Below are positions 54,646 through 64,000 of a DNA stretch of 64,000 nt, one piece after another (the first letter of the stretch is position 1; each line of letters opens with the position of its first letter). This stretch comes from Pedobacter sp. Leaf41 (GTDB lineage Bacteria > Bacteroidota > Bacteroidia > Sphingobacteriales > Sphingobacteriaceae), in NCBI RefSeq assembly GCF_001422545.1, contig NZ_LMLE01000009.1, positions 124,001-188,000 of the forward strand, written 5' to 3'. The notes under the pieces are model-generated. The model had not been told where the DNA came from. It saw nothing but the letters and a program-made list of their open reading frames with translations, and ran no database searches. The translations under genes and the position numbers were made by a program.

Positions 54646-54659
54646 AAAATTTCAATTTT

Positions 54660-56297
54660 TTATTTCTTTGGGTTTCCTTTTCCGTCTCTATCAATAGCAG
54701 GACGCTTAGGGCGGTTTGCCAATTCCCAAGCGGTGAAATAGGTAAGTTTAGCTCTCTTCGTCAATAGCGGAAAGTTAATTTTACTTACTTCATCACCAGG
54801 TCTGTGATAATCCTGTTCCAACATTCCATCATAATAGAAAATAATTGGAATCCCTAACTTCGCAAAGTTATAGTGATCAGAACGGTAATAAATCCGGTCT
54901 GTATCATTAGGATCATCATATTTATAATCCAATTTCATTTTGGTATAAGTGGCATTTACCTGCTCACTAAGGGTTCCCAAATCGCTGCTCAACATATTTG
55001 AACCTACGGAATAAATATAGTTCGCTGAATCTGGTGTACCTAAATATTTCTCGCCGGTACGACCAATCATATCCGTGTTTAAGTTTGCGATGGTATTTTC
55101 TACCGGGAATACAGGATGCTGAGAATACCAATCAGAACCCCACAAACCTTTCTCCTCACCAACAACAGTCATGAAAAGAATGCTACGTTTAGATCCTTTT
55201 CCGGCTTTTTTAGCGTCGGTAAAGGCTTTTGCCATTAAAAGAACACCGGTGGTACCAGAACCATCATCATCTGCACCATTATTGATTTTATCTGGTCCTT
55301 CAACTTCTGGTGTAATACCAATGTGATCGTAGTGACCTGTTAATACCAAAACTTCTTTCTTCAATTTCGGATCTGTTCCCTCAAGGAAACCTAATACATT
55401 TTCTCCGCGAACATCAGTACCCTTTTTCATTGCACTTGCAGAAATGGCTAAACTAATGGTTTGCGAGGCAGGTTTATTTGTTTCGGCCACCTTCGCCTGA
55501 AAAGCTTCCACAGTGGTATTTGCAGCCTTTAAAATTTCGTTTCCGGTATCAGTAGAAACGCTGATCACGGTGAATGGATTTTGCTTTTTCATGCGCTCCA
55601 CCACTTCTTCGGTTCTCATTACCACTTGGCCAGCTTCTAAAGATGCTTTACGTTCTGCAGAAATATTATCAACAGATGGGTCGATTAATATAACTGCTTT
55701 GGCTTTATTTTGAGCCAGATAACCCAATTTTTTCTGCCTTGCCATCATTGCGGCACGTCTGTCTGCTTTATCAGTTGCTTTCATTGTCGGATCGCCAACT
55801 GCAAAAATGACAACTACCTTTCCTTCTACATTAATACCATCGTATTCGTTAAAACCGTCTTTAGAAATGCCATAGCCAGCAAAAACAATCTCATCAGCAC
55901 TAAAAGTAAAGCCGTTTAAACCTACAGCACCACTGGTGATTAAGTAATCTTTGTATGCTTGTTTGGGTTGACCGTTTATGGTGAGCATACTTTCACTAAT
56001 CGCGTAAGTTGCCAGGTCAATTTTCTGGAAATAACCACCATCAACCGGTCCTTTTAATCCAATGGATTTGAAATAGTCGCGAATATAGTCTGCAGCCATC
56101 CACGCACCTTTTTTACCTGTTTCACGACCTTCATATTCATCAGAAGCTAAAACAGAAAGGTGTTTAAATGCATTTTCAGGATTGATCGCTTTGCTGAACC
56201 TGATTGCATCCTTATTTGGCGCTAAAGGTTTAACTTGTGCGAAGCAGCCAACACTTAATATCGACGCCAAGCCTAGGGTTAAAAATCTTTTATTCAT
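54660..56297 (-). CDS. Secreted M28 family zinc peptidase with PA domain
   Basis: 545 residues. A signal peptide (cleavage near CFAQ, residue 21) is followed by HLSVLASDEYEGRETGKKGAWM, a protease-associated domain in the middle and the M28 catalytic site: GHYDHIG, NNGADDDGSG, then VVGEEKGLWGSDW and RSDHYNF (metal ligands His, Asp, Glu, Asp, His). It would be an exported aminopeptidase-like enzyme. It lies 31 nt downstream of rpiB on the same strand. Confidence 0.9.
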   Translation of the reverse strand: MNKRFLTLGLASILSVGCFAQVKPLAPNKDAIRFSKAINPENAFKHLSVLASDEYEGRETGKKGAWMAADYIRDYFKSIGLKGPVDGGYFQKIDLATYAISESMLTINGQPKQAYKDYLITSGAVGLNGFTFSADEIVFAGYGISKDGFNEYDGINVEGKVVVIFAVGDPTMKATDKADRRAAMMARQKKLGYLAQNKAKAVILIDPSVDNISAERKASLEAGQVVMRTEEVVERMKKQNPFTVISVSTDTGNEILKAANTTVEAFQAKVAETNKPASQTISLAISASAMKKGTDVRGENVLGFLEGTDPKLKKEVLVLTGHYDHIGITPEVEGPDKINNGADDDGSGTTGVLLMAKAFTDAKKAGKGSKRSILFMTVVGEEKGLWGSDWYSQHPVFPVENTIANLNTDMIGRTGEKYLGTPDSANYIYSVGSNMLSSDLGTLSEQVNATYTKMKLDYKYDDPNDTDRIYYRSDHYNFAKLGIPIIFYYDGMLEQDYHRPGDEVSKINFPLLTKRAKLTYFTAWELANRPKRPAIDRDGKGNPKK

Positions 56298-56328
56298 TAT
56301 GGGTAATAGTTAGTTTAGTTTGATAGGG

Positions 56329-56766
56329 TTAACATGAAATTTTATCAACACGGGTTTGATGGCGACCGCCTTCAAATTCGGTATTTAAAAAAGTTGATGT
56401 AATTTCTCTTGCCAATTCTTCTGAAACAAATCTGGCCGGAATACACAATACATTAGCATTATTATGTTTTCTTACTAATGATGCTACTTCATTCTCCCAA
56501 CATAAACCTGCTCGAATACCTGCATGTTTGTTGGCAGCTATGGCTACCCCATTTGCCGATCCACACAATAAAATGCCATAAAGGAACTCGCCACTTTCGA
56601 CAGCAGTGGCTACCGGATGGGCAAAATCAGGATAATCGACAGAATCTAACGAATAGGTGCCAAAATCCTTTACATCATAATTGACAAGATAATCTTTTAA
56701 CAATTCTTTATATTCAAAACCAGCGTGATCTCCACCAATCGCTATTTTTATTCTAGTTTCAGACAT
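56329..56766 (-). CDS. rpiB: Ribose-5-phosphate isomerase B
   Basis: About 145 residues of the RpiB/LacAB family. It begins IAIGGDHAGFEYKELL; GSANGVAIAANKHAGIRAG near 73 carries the phosphate-binding loop, with RKHNNANVLCIPARF following. It interconverts ribose-5-P and ribulose-5-P. The start is at the first ATG (56766); a TTG lies two codons earlier. Confidence 0.95.
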   Translation of the reverse strand: MSETRIKIAIGGDHAGFEYKELLKDYLVNYDVKDFGTYSLDSVDYPDFAHPVATAVESGEFLYGILLCGSANGVAIAANKHAGIRAGLCWENEVASLVRKHNNANVLCIPARFVSEELAREITSTFLNTEFEGGRHQTRVDKISC

Positions 56767-56811
56767 ATCCAAATTTATATAGAATTATAAAATCTATTCG
56801 TAATGTTTTTG

Positions 56812-57693
56812 TTAGTTAGTGTAGAAAGCTGCCTCATCTTTTTTCTTTTTTCTTTCGATGAAAGCAGAAACGAAAATACTCAATTCATAAAGCAAAAATA
56901 GTGGTGTTGCTACAATCAACATTGTCATAATATCTGGTGTTGGCGTAACGATAGCTGCTATAATTAAAATAATTACTGCTGCATATCTTCTGCTCGACCT
57001 CATTAACTTTGGCGTCATCAATCCAAGCTTGGATAAAATAAAAATAATTACAGGAAGCTCGAAGATAATTCCGGTACCCAACGTTAAAGTAGAAACAGAT
57101 GATAAGTATGAATCAACTGTAAATGTATTTTTAATCTCTTCACTTACCGTATATCCTGTTAAAAAGTTAACCGAAAGCGGGCAAACAATAAAATATCCAA
57201 ATAAAATACCAATAACAAAAAGTACTGATGCAAAAAACACAAAACCGCTGGCAGATTTACGCTCATTTTCATGCAAAGCAGGTTTAATAAATCGCCAGAT
57301 TTCCCATAGTAAATACGGAAATCCTACCACGATACCGCACATCACACAAACGTTTAACTGAAGATTAAACTGCCCTGCCATTTCGGTATTGATAATTTCA
57401 CCATTAATTTTGGTGATACACATATCTGCTCCGAGTGAAGGAAATTTCTCTACCAACTTGCACATCATGCGATACGTCCAGAAATCGGGCTTCTTCGGTC
57501 CGAAAATAATCTTATCCAGGATAAATTCGTTGAAATAGAAAGCGATACCAGTAAAAACGGCAATGGCAATTACAGCTCTGATTAAGTGTTTACGGAGAAC
57601 ATCAAGGTGATCGAAGAAAGACATTTCTGCCTCTAAGGTTGTACTCTTTTGTCCTATAGCTTTTGTAAGGGAAGTTTTTTTAGTGTCGCTCAT
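56812..57693 (-). CDS. tatC: Sec-independent translocase TatC
   Basis: 293 residues with six transmembrane helices. The N-terminal SFFDHLDVLRKHLIRAV (near 25-41) is the TatC signature that binds twin-arginine signal peptides. VCVMCGIVVGFPYLLWEIWRF and the P-x-x-F-F-like loops follow. TatC forms the receptor with TatA/TatB, which are not in this window. It lies 45 nt upstream of rpiB on the same strand. Confidence 0.94.
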   Translation of the reverse strand: MSDTKKTSLTKAIGQKSTTLEAEMSFFDHLDVLRKHLIRAVIAIAVFTGIAFYFNEFILDKIIFGPKKPDFWTYRMMCKLVEKFPSLGADMCITKINGEIINTEMAGQFNLQLNVCVMCGIVVGFPYLLWEIWRFIKPALHENERKSASGFVFFASVLFVIGILFGYFIVCPLSVNFLTGYTVSEEIKNTFTVDSYLSSVSTLTLGTGIIFELPVIIFILSKLGLMTPKLMRSSRRYAAVIILIIAAIVTPTPDIMTMLIVATPLFLLYELSIFVSAFIERKKKKDEAAFYTN

Positions 57694-57706
57694 GTTGAAA
57701 ACAAAA

Positions 57707-57734
57707 ATACCATTCTAATTGAATAGAATGGTAT
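57707..57734 (-). terminator. Terminator of the LVIVD lipoprotein gene
   Basis: A perfect 11-bp stem (57707-57717 with 57724-57734) with a 6-nt loop is followed on the minus strand by a T-rich run. It separates the LVIVD gene from tatC. Confidence 0.75.
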
Positions 57735-57813
57735 CTACGTGTTAAATATAGAAATAGTTTAGATAATTATGAGAAATGCATATAAAAATTGATTTTATAT
57801 GTTTCCTACTTTA

Positions 57814-59013
57814 TTATTTCACTTTAATTAAACTCATCTGTTTCAAATTAGAAGCATTGCTATAATTAAATTGGTAAACGCCGTCTTCTCCGGTAACAAT
57901 TAGCGATTTCGGACCTGCAATTACGTCGAAACTTTTTACCGTTTGCAGGTGCTGTAACAGGTTACTTCCAATAGCCTTGTTATCAGAAATATTAAAGCTT
58001 TTGATACCGAAATTACCTTCGCATAAAAATAAATTATTCCCACTAATACTTAAGCCGTGTGGGTTCTGCATCTGGTAAAGCGCTACCTGCTTAGGTTTTG
58101 TTGGGTCTTCGATATCTACCACTTCCAGCTGATTAACGGTTTGTCTGCAAAACGTTCCTGTTCTTAAAGTAACATAGGCATACTTCCCTTGCACCACAAC
58201 TGGGTCACAGGCAAAAACATGACTGTAAGTAGATAGTTTTACCGGATTTGCAGCATCAACAGCATTAAAAATATGCATTCCTGTATTTGTACCAATAAAT
58301 AATTTATTATCATAAGGAAAAATGGTTTCAACTCCCCAACCCAAGTTGATTGATTTAACATAAGATGGACTCGCAGCATTTTTCACATCAAATAAACCTA
58401 ACTCATACATACCGACAGTATACAAGTAATCATTCATCAACGTAAACCTTGCCATGGAACCGCCCTGACCAGATGAGCCGCTTTGAGATGACGAACTGGA
58501 GTATGCAGAAATGTCGCTTACAACACCTGTGTACTTTTGTTTTTTAACTACTGTATCTTTTGTGTAGTATAGATATTTTTGAACGCCCGTAGAATAAACC
58601 TGTTTAAAAACATCGTTTAGCCGTTTAACTTGCTTAATACTGCTCATATTCGAAATATCGAATGCAAGCAAATCAATGAAACTATCTGCGTAAAGAATAT
58701 TGTTACGAACAGCAAGATCGACGTTCCCAGGAATTTTTAAAAACGCAATATTTACCGGTGAACTAGGATTTGCATTATTATAAATATGAATACCCTCATA
58801 AGGCTCATTAATTAAAAGGTAATCGTTGTAAATATAGATTTTTCCAGTTTTTTTGGCTTCGATGGCTTTACTAACTCCTACTGGCAAGGCTCTCATTGCT
58901 TCAACAGAAATCATTTTTGTGATTTTGATTACTTCATATTCATCTTTTTTGCATTGTGCAAACAATACTCCAACAAAAAGAAGCAGAAATGCGTTAAGTA
59001 GATTTTTTTTCAT
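57814..59013 (-). CDS. LVIVD-repeat lipoprotein
   Basis: 399 residues. A lipoprotein signal ends LFAQC. A beta-propeller-like body of LVIVD repeats follows, seen in IYIYNDYLLINEPYEGIHIYNN near 62, LYADSFIDLLAFDIS near 107, LYTVGMYELGLFDVK near 197 and LFIGTNTGMHIFNA near 233. LVIVD proteins are surface or outer-membrane-associated, with no assigned function. It is monocistronic with its own terminator. Confidence 0.85.
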   Translation of the reverse strand: MKKNLLNAFLLLFVGVLFAQCKKDEYEVIKITKMISVEAMRALPVGVSKAIEAKKTGKIYIYNDYLLINEPYEGIHIYNNANPSSPVNIAFLKIPGNVDLAVRNNILYADSFIDLLAFDISNMSSIKQVKRLNDVFKQVYSTGVQKYLYYTKDTVVKKQKYTGVVSDISAYSSSSSQSGSSGQGGSMARFTLMNDYLYTVGMYELGLFDVKNAASPSYVKSINLGWGVETIFPYDNKLFIGTNTGMHIFNAVDAANPVKLSTYSHVFACDPVVVQGKYAYVTLRTGTFCRQTVNQLEVVDIEDPTKPKQVALYQMQNPHGLSISGNNLFLCEGNFGIKSFNISDNKAIGSNLLQHLQTVKSFDVIAGPKSLIVTGEDGVYQFNYSNASNLKQMSLIKVK

Positions 59014-59129
59014 GGTTTGAGGGTTTTAATTTAGAAACGAGCGTAATTACTTAAACGCTACAAGGTTAAGGATTTATTTTGATATCATTTAAGATTGATC
59101 GTTAACATTCGCTCAGATCGCCACAAAAA

Positions 59130-59163
59130 AAAGAAGCCAGGTCTTTTCAAACCTGGCTTCTTT
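59130..59163 (-). terminator. Terminator of the acc operon
   Basis: A 13-bp stem (59130-59142 with 59151-59163) with an 8-nt loop is followed on the minus strand by an A/T-rich stretch. It lies 19 nt after the accC stop codon at 59182. Confidence 0.85.
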
Positions 59164-59181
59164 AAATATTTGGATTTTCAG

Positions 59182-60528
59182 TTATTCAGAATCTATAAAT
59201 TCAAATGTTTCCATAAATTTTGTAGTGAAGTTACCTGCTCTAAAGTTAGGGTCTTTCATCAACTGCAAATGGAAAGGAATGGTAGTTTTAACACCTTCGA
59301 TCACAAATTCTCCTAAAGCACGTTCCATGGTACAAATGGCTTCTTCGCGGGTTTGTGCTACACAAATCAGCTTTGCAATCATCGAATCGTAGTTTGATGG
59401 AATAGAATAACCTGCATATACATGTGTATCTACACGAACCCCGTGACCACCTGGAGAGTGGAAATTCGTGATTTTCCCTGGTGAAGGACGGAAGTTATTC
59501 GCGGGATCTTCAGCATTGATACGACATTCAATCGCATGCATATCAGGGAAATAATTCTTACCCGAAATCGGAATTCCGGCAGCTACTTTAATTTGCTCCT
59601 TAATTAAATCGAAATTGATTACTTCTTCAGTAACTGGATGTTCTACCTGAATACGCGTATTCATTTCCATAAAATAGAAATTGCGGTGTTTATCAACCAA
59701 AAATTCGATTGTACCAGCGCCTTCATAGTTTACTGCTTGAGCACCTTTAATAGCAGCCTCACCCATTCTCACACGAAGTTCTTCAGTCATAAATGGTGAA
59801 GGAGATTCTTCTACCAACTTTTGGTGACGGCGTTGAATAGAACAATCACGCTCGGATAAATGGCAAGCTTTACCAAACTGATCTCCAATAATTTGAATTT
59901 CAATGTGACGTGGATCTTCGATGTATTTCTCTAAATATAAGCCATCGTTACCGAAAGCAGCACCAGATTCCTGACGGGCGCTATCCCAGGCATTTTCAAA
60001 ATCTTCATCTTTCCAAACTACACGCATTCCACGGCCGCCACCACCGGCAGTTGCTTTAAGGATTACAGGGTAACCCATTTCATTGGCAATTGCAATACCT
60101 TCTTTTACGCTGGTAAGCAAACCTTCTGAACCTGGAATAGTAGGTACACCTGCAATTTTCATGGTTTCTTTAGCAGAGGCTTTATCGCCCATGCCATTAA
60201 TCTGCTCTGGAGTTGCACCAATAAATTTGATACCGTACTCGCGACAAATGTTAGAAAACTTAGCGTTTTCTGATAAGAAACCATAACCTGGATGTATGGC
60301 ATCAGCATTAGTTAATTCTGCTGCTGAAATAATATTTGGGATATTTAAATAAGAGTCTTTACTTGGAGGAGGACCAATACAAACAGCCTCATCAGCAAAA
60401 CGTACGTGTAAACTTTCGCGATCTGCGGTAGAGTAAACAGCAACTGTTTTGATGCCCATTTCCTTACAGGTACGGATAATACGCAAAGCGATTTCTCCCC
60501 TGTTGGCAATCAGTATTTTTTTAAACAT
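59182..60528 (-). CDS. accC: Acetyl-CoA carboxylase, biotin carboxylase subunit
   Basis: 448 residues, standard AccC. It has [15 protein letters not shown] at the start, the ATP-grasp Gly-rich loop [10 protein letters not shown] near 163, the active-site block [14 protein letters not shown] near 285 and RINAEDP near 335. It carboxylates the biotin on AccB. It is the last gene of the yceD-rpmF-plsX-fabH-accB-accC run, 42 nt after accB across an octamer repeat. Confidence 0.96.
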   Translation of the reverse strand: MFKKILIANRGEIALRIIRTCKEMGIKTVAVYSTADRESLHVRFADEAVCIGPPPSKDSYLNIPNIISAAELTNADAIHPGYGFLSENAKFSNICREYGIKFIGATPEQINGMGDKASAKETMKIAGVPTIPGSEGLLTSVKEGIAIANEMGYPVILKATAGGGGRGMRVVWKDEDFENAWDSARQESGAAFGNDGLYLEKYIEDPRHIEIQIIGDQFGKACHLSERDCSIQRRHQKLVEESPSPFMTEELRVRMGEAAIKGAQAVNYEGAGTIEFLVDKHRNFYFMEMNTRIQVEHPVTEEVINFDLIKEQIKVAAGIPISGKNYFPDMHAIECRINAEDPANNFRPSPGKITNFHSPGGHGVRVDTHVYAGYSIPSNYDSMIAKLICVAQTREEAICTMERALGEFVIEGVKTTIPFHLQLMKDPNFRAGNFTTKFMETFEFIDSE

Positions 60529-60529
60529 A

Positions 60530-60577
60530 TATTATAAATTAGCTAATTGGCTAATTAGTTAATGATCTAATTAGATA
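60530..60577. repeat. Five tandem octamers between accB and accC
   Basis: Five consecutive 8-mers of form TTAGNTAA (about 60538-60577) are each nearly self-complementary. The accB stop codon (60571-60573) lies in the last one. The element is transcribed within the operon. Confidence 0.6.
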
Positions 60578-61047
60578 GGTTCTACTAAAAACAACGGCTG
60601 ATCGTATTCAACTGGTGATGCATTATCAACCAAAATTTTAACGATACGACCTGAAACTTCACTTTCAATTTCGTTAAATAGTTTCATTGCTTCAATAATA
60701 CAAACTACTTTACCAGTGCTGATTTCATCGCCAACGTTTACAAACATCGGTTTATCCGGACTAGAAGAACGGTAAAATGTACCAATCATTGGAGATTTAA
60801 TAGTAATATATTTTGATGTATCTTCTGCAGCTGGTACCGCAGGTGTAGCCGCAACCGGAGCTGTAGGAGCAGTAGCAACTGGCGTAGCAGCCTGCACAAG
60901 TGGTGCCTGTGGTACGGTAGCATGCACAACTGTTGGTGCCTGGTTTGTTTTAATCGTGATCTTGAAGTTTTCCTGCTCAATAGCAACTTCGTTTACTCCA
61001 GAACGAGAAACAAATTTAATCAGTTCCTGTATTTGTTTGATATCCAT
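60571..61047 (-). CDS. accB: Acetyl-CoA carboxylase, biotin carboxyl carrier protein
   Basis: 158 residues. An N-terminal helical part ([20 protein letters not shown]) is linked by an Ala/Pro/Val-rich hinge (about 37-80) to the biotinyl domain, with the biotin acceptor Lys122 in IEAMKL. This is the usual AccB layout. It follows fabH by 169 nt, the longest gap in the run, so a second promoter is possible. Confidence 0.95.
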   Translation of the reverse strand: MDIKQIQELIKFVSRSGVNEVAIEQENFKITIKTNQAPTVVHATVPQAPLVQAATPVATAPTAPVAATPAVPAAEDTSKYITIKSPMIGTFYRSSSPDKPMFVNVGDEISTGKVVCIIEAMKLFNEIESEVSGRIVKILVDNASPVEYDQPLFLVEPI

Positions 61048-61216
61048 TTTTTAATCCTTGTTATGTAAAAAATAGTGTATAAATGAATTAACTAAGTTAT
61101 ACTTTTTTTTGTTTGTATTTTTTAATATAGACTGTAAGAAATGGGGAATAGAAAATGGGGGTAATGCAAAATTTAATTCCTTAATCTATTTCCAATTTAC
61201 TACTGTCTAGTTCTCT

Positions 61217-62212
61217 CTAATCGCCGTAAGCCCACTTCAGATAAATTGAACCCCAGGTAAAGCCCCCTCCAAATGCAGCTAACACAATGTTATCTCCTTT
61301 TTTTAGTCTGCTTTCCCATTCCCATAAGCACAATGGAATAGTTCCGTTTGTGGTATTGCCGTAACGCTCAATGTTGATCATTACTTTATCAGTAGTTACG
61401 CCCATACGGTTAGCAGTAGCATCGATAATGCGTTTGTTAGCCTGGTGAGGCACCAACCATGCAACATCATCAGCGGTTAAGCCGTTTCGTTCCATAATTT
61501 CTGCTGCAACATCGGCCATATTAGTTACCGCAAATTTGAAAACTGTAGGACCTTCCTGATGTGCGAAATGCTCTCTGGCATCAATGCTTTCGTGAGTTGC
61601 TGGCTTAACAGAACCGCCGGCTTTCATTCCTAAGAAATCTCTTCCCGAACCATCGGTTCTTAAAATAGAATCCTGAATGCCCAAACCTTCTTCATTTGGC
61701 TCTAATAAAGCACAACCACAACCATCACCAAAGATGATACAGGTTGTACGGTCTTCATAATTGATAATAGATGACATTTTATCGCCGCCAACAACTAAAA
61801 CTTTTTTATGTCTTCCTGATTCAATGAAAGATGCCCCGGTAGCTAAACCGAAAATAAAACCTGAGCAAGCAGCTTGTAAATCGTAACCCCATGCATTTGT
61901 CGCCCCAACTTTGTCTGCCAAAACGTTTGCAGTAGCAGGGAAAGTAAAATCAGGTGTAGTGGTGCAAAAGATAATCAGTTCAATTTCTTTTGCATCAATA
62001 CCTCTCTTTTTAAGTAACCCATTTACAGCATGCACAGCCATATCTGAAGTACCTAAACCTTCGCCCTTTAAAATTCTACGCTCTTTAATTCCCGTTCTGC
62101 TGGTAATCCATTCATCAGACGTATCAACAATGGTTTCTAACTCTGCATTCGTTAACACATAGTCGGGGACGTAACCATTTACTGCAGTAATAGCAGCATG
62201 AATTTTACTCAT
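61217..62212 (-). CDS. fabH: 3-oxoacyl-ACP synthase III
   Basis: 331 residues, the usual FabH length. The catalytic Cys is Cys116 in ACSGF, with His in PHQANKRI and Asn in GNTTNGTIP. It condenses acetyl- or branched acyl-CoA with malonyl-ACP to start fatty acid synthesis. It is placed directly after plsX (18-nt gap) as in many bacteria, which makes it the main housekeeping FabH of the two in this window. Confidence 0.95.
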   Translation of the reverse strand: MSKIHAAITAVNGYVPDYVLTNAELETIVDTSDEWITSRTGIKERRILKGEGLGTSDMAVHAVNGLLKKRGIDAKEIELIIFCTTTPDFTFPATANVLADKVGATNAWGYDLQAACSGFIFGLATGASFIESGRHKKVLVVGGDKMSSIINYEDRTTCIIFGDGCGCALLEPNEEGLGIQDSILRTDGSGRDFLGMKAGGSVKPATHESIDAREHFAHQEGPTVFKFAVTNMADVAAEIMERNGLTADDVAWLVPHQANKRIIDATANRMGVTTDKVMINIERYGNTTNGTIPLCLWEWESRLKKGDNIVLAAFGGGFTWGSIYLKWAYGD

Positions 62213-62230
62213 TTTAAAAATTTTAATAAA

Positions 62231-63169
62231 TTATTTAAATGCCATTCTAATCTTTTCTACCAATCCAGTGGTAATCATTTCTCTGGATTGAAGAACCATA
62301 TTTTTAACAGCCAGCGGACTAGAAATTCCATGTCCGATAACAACGGGAGCGTTAACGCCTAAAACCGGACTTCCACCGTATTGTTCGTAATTAAAACGAT
62401 CGAAAAACTCATCTTTCAAACCTTTTTTAATGGTAATTACATAAAATGATTCTGCTAATTTTAGCATCACATTTCCGGTAAAACCATCGCAAACGATTAC
62501 ATCCGATTTATCATTGAATAAATCTCTACCTTCAACATTCCCAACAAAATTAAAAAGATTGGTATCCTTCATCAATGGAAAAGTAGCCATGCTTAACATG
62601 TTTCCTTTTTCATCTTCTTCACCAATATTCATTAAAGCTACCCGAGGGTTTTCTATCTGTAATAAATTTTCGGCATACAGGCTTCCCAAAACGCCAAACT
62701 GAAGTAAAATATCTGGTTTGCAATCAGCGTTTGCACCTACATCTAATAACAGACCGGTACCACCCTTAAGTTTTGGAAGAATAGAGCAAAGGCAAGGGCG
62801 AATAATGCCCGGAATAGTTTTAACGCTAAAAACAGCGCCAACCAGCATCGCACCAGAGTTGCCGGCACTGGCAAAAGAATCGATTTTACCTTCTTTTAAA
62901 AGGTTAAAGCCAACCGCAATGCTCGAATTTGGTTTCTGAACAATAGCTTTGGTAGGATGTTCGCCCATACCAATAACTTCATCAGTATGAACGTATTCAA
63001 AATGATCCGGATTAAAGCCCTCTTCTGCGAGAATGGGTTTAATCTGTTCGGTATCGCCAATAAGAACTAAATGTTCTCCGGCGTTTAGCGATTGATGAGC
63101 TGCTATTGCTCCCAAAACGATTGCTTTGGGAGCATAGTCTCCGCCCATTATGTCGAGGCCTATTTTCAT
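62231..63169 (-). CDS. plsX: Phosphate acyltransferase PlsX
   Basis: 312 residues. It starts with IGLDIMGGDYAPKAIVLGA, has SFASAGNSGAMLVGAVF near 99, LLLDVGANADCKP near 140 and DGFTGNVMLKLAES near 228, all PlsX marks. It makes acyl-phosphate from acyl-ACP for phospholipid synthesis. It lies 101 nt downstream of rpmF. Confidence 0.96.
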   Translation of the reverse strand: MKIGLDIMGGDYAPKAIVLGAIAAHQSLNAGEHLVLIGDTEQIKPILAEEGFNPDHFEYVHTDEVIGMGEHPTKAIVQKPNSSIAVGFNLLKEGKIDSFASAGNSGAMLVGAVFSVKTIPGIIRPCLCSILPKLKGGTGLLLDVGANADCKPDILLQFGVLGSLYAENLLQIENPRVALMNIGEEDEKGNMLSMATFPLMKDTNLFNFVGNVEGRDLFNDKSDVIVCDGFTGNVMLKLAESFYVITIKKGLKDEFFDRFNYEQYGGSPVLGVNAPVVIGHGISSPLAVKNMVLQSREMITTGLVEKIRMAFK

Positions 63170-63270
63170 AGAAAAAATCTGTTTGTGTTAGATTAGGTAA
63201 AATCCTAAAATTATCAGTCGACTAAGGTATGACTAAAGCCGCTGAAAACACAAACAATTTTTTAAGAAAA

Positions 63271-63462
63271 TTACCCGATTTGAGTATTTTCGATAACCAA
63301 TTTACCGTTATAGTATAAGTTACCATCAACGTTGTATGCACGGTGAGGTACGTGGATAGCACCTGTTGCTGCGCAAGTTGCTAAAGAAGGAGTCACTGCT
63401 TTATAGTGTGTTCTTCTTTTATTTTTTCTCTGTTTCGAGATTTTCCGTTTTGGATGTGCCAT
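63271..63462 (-). CDS. rpmF: 50S ribosomal protein L32
   Basis: 63 residues. It begins MAHPKRKISKQRKNKRRTHY, the highly conserved basic start of L32, and has the usual middle HVPHRAYN. The classical four-Cys zinc ribbon is not present: a single Cys occurs near residue 29. It lies 15 nt downstream of the DUF177 gene, the standard yceD-rpmF pair. Confidence 0.96.
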   Translation of the reverse strand: MAHPKRKISKQRKNKRRTHYKAVTPSLATCAATGAIHVPHRAYNVDGNLYYNGKLVIENTQIG

Positions 63463-63477
63463 TGGTGTATAATCTAA

Positions 63478-64000
63478 TTATTTTTTTAACTTATTAAGGG
63501 CTTCCCAACGTGGGTCGCTTGTTTGTTCGTTTTCTTCTGCTTGCTTATCAATAGAGAGCTGCTCTAACCGGTCAATCATTTCCTGGTCACACTCTTTATC
63601 TGCCTGCTCGCAGTTTTTGATATAAGGTACAGCTACGTTGATCATTTCGTACAAAGGTGCCGATATATCAATCTCGGTATCTTTGCGGTTTAGCGTTATA
63701 ATTTCCTCATCATCGCTTTCCAACTCATCCTCAGCAAATTTTACAATCTGTCTTTCGTACAAGTTTACCGGGTAAGCAAACTCCGATAAACATTTATCGC
63801 AATCTAAATTTACTGTTCCAATAACTTTAAATTTTAAAAGCAACATGGTCTCTTGTTTCTCAAGTTCCAGTTCTACTTTTAAATCTCCGCTTTTAATTAA
63901 TGAATATTCAAACGCATTAAAAAAGCGGTCATCGAGCTCATAATCAAAGTGATGAACTCCCAATTTTAATCCGGTAAACGGTATAGAAAATTGTTTTAAT
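63478..64000 (-). CDS. DUF177 (YceD) family protein, start beyond the right edge
   Basis: The frame stays open to the window edge. The codons between 63964 and 64000 read LKQFSIPFTGLKLG, the usual N-terminal sequence of the family, so the start lies just outside and the TTG at 63961-63963 is not the start. The body has the metal-binding Cys pair CDKCLSEFAYPV near 55 and CEQADKEC near 116. YceD/DUF177 proteins are linked to 23S rRNA maturation and always precede rpmF. Confidence 0.88.
   Translation of the reverse strand, partial: LKQFSIPFTGLKLGVHHFDYELDDRFFNAFEYSLIKSGDLKVELELEKQETMLLLKFKVIGTVNLDCDKCLSEFAYPVNLYERQIVKFAEDELESDDEEIITLNRKDTEIDISAPLYEMINVAVPYIKNCEQADKECDQEMIDRLEQLSIDKQAEENEQTSDPRWEALNKLKK

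Overview
The window is a low-GC chromosomal segment of a Bacteroidota bacterium, most likely Sphingobacteriaceae (Pedobacter-like). The taxon is inferred from a gliding/type IX secretion gene (gldK), Bacteroidota-only families (DUF4271, DUF4286, DUF5690), a fused alpha-beta E1 dehydrogenase, -7 promoter boxes of the form TAnnTTTG (one with a TTTG box exactly 19 nt upstream), and almost no Shine-Dalgarno sequences. No rRNA, tRNA, prophage, insertion sequence or CRISPR array was seen.

Layout. 0-3 kb: gldK (cut by the left edge), a HemD-like protein and DUF4271. 2.9-9.4 kb: hemW, a short-chain dehydrogenase, DUF3050, a JmjC-like cupin, a hexapeptide acetyltransferase and a DUF5690 transporter-like protein. 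9.4-12.4 kb: accessory genes (suppressor-of-fused, small membrane proteins), two of them frameshifted. 12.5-16.5 kb: PfkB kinase, a DUF2027-Smr protein, rsgA, a GyrI-like protein and a stand-alone TonB-plug protein, with dispersed repeats between them. 16.9-22 kb: thrABC behind a leader-peptide attenuator. 22-24.5 kb: small envelope or unknown genes. 24.5-29.8 kb: metF and metH with a four-helix-bundle cassette between them. 30-41 kb: BI-1, murQ, an S41 protease, dtd/mazG, an overlapping pair of unknown envelope genes, and a FabH paralogue. 41.3-54.6 kb: clpS, class III fic, prfC, a Pif1/RecD-like helicase, a GxxExxY cassette, sprT, ade, the fused E1, vapBC and lutB-like. 54.6-64 kb: M28 peptidase, rpiB, tatC, an LVIVD lipoprotein, and the fatty-acid/phospholipid run yceD-rpmF-plsX-fabH-accB-accC, cut by the right edge.

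Two signals stand out. First, a 21-codon leader ORF rich in Thr and Ile precedes thrA, followed by a terminator hairpin and a competing CGGGGC segment inside the leader. This is a complete ribosome-mediated attenuator for thrABC. Second, the window is strewn with hairpins whose arms are tandem short words in strict register, most often 7 nt. Clear cases lie between thrB and thrC (11 heptads), upstream of metH (12), inside the metH reading frame (5+7 nt+5) and between fabH and clpS (11). The same kind of arms tightly bracket two small genes: a four-helix-bundle (23S-IVP/Avd-type) gene between metH and metF, and a GxxExxY gene between the helicase and sprT. I infer a family of word-repeat hairpin elements that can carry a small ORF in the loop.

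Several small accessory genes are frameshifted (9.4, 11.5, 22.8, 25.6, 29.9 and 48.0 kb) while the housekeeping genes are intact. This suggests gene decay, although single-base sequencing errors cannot be excluded from sequence alone.
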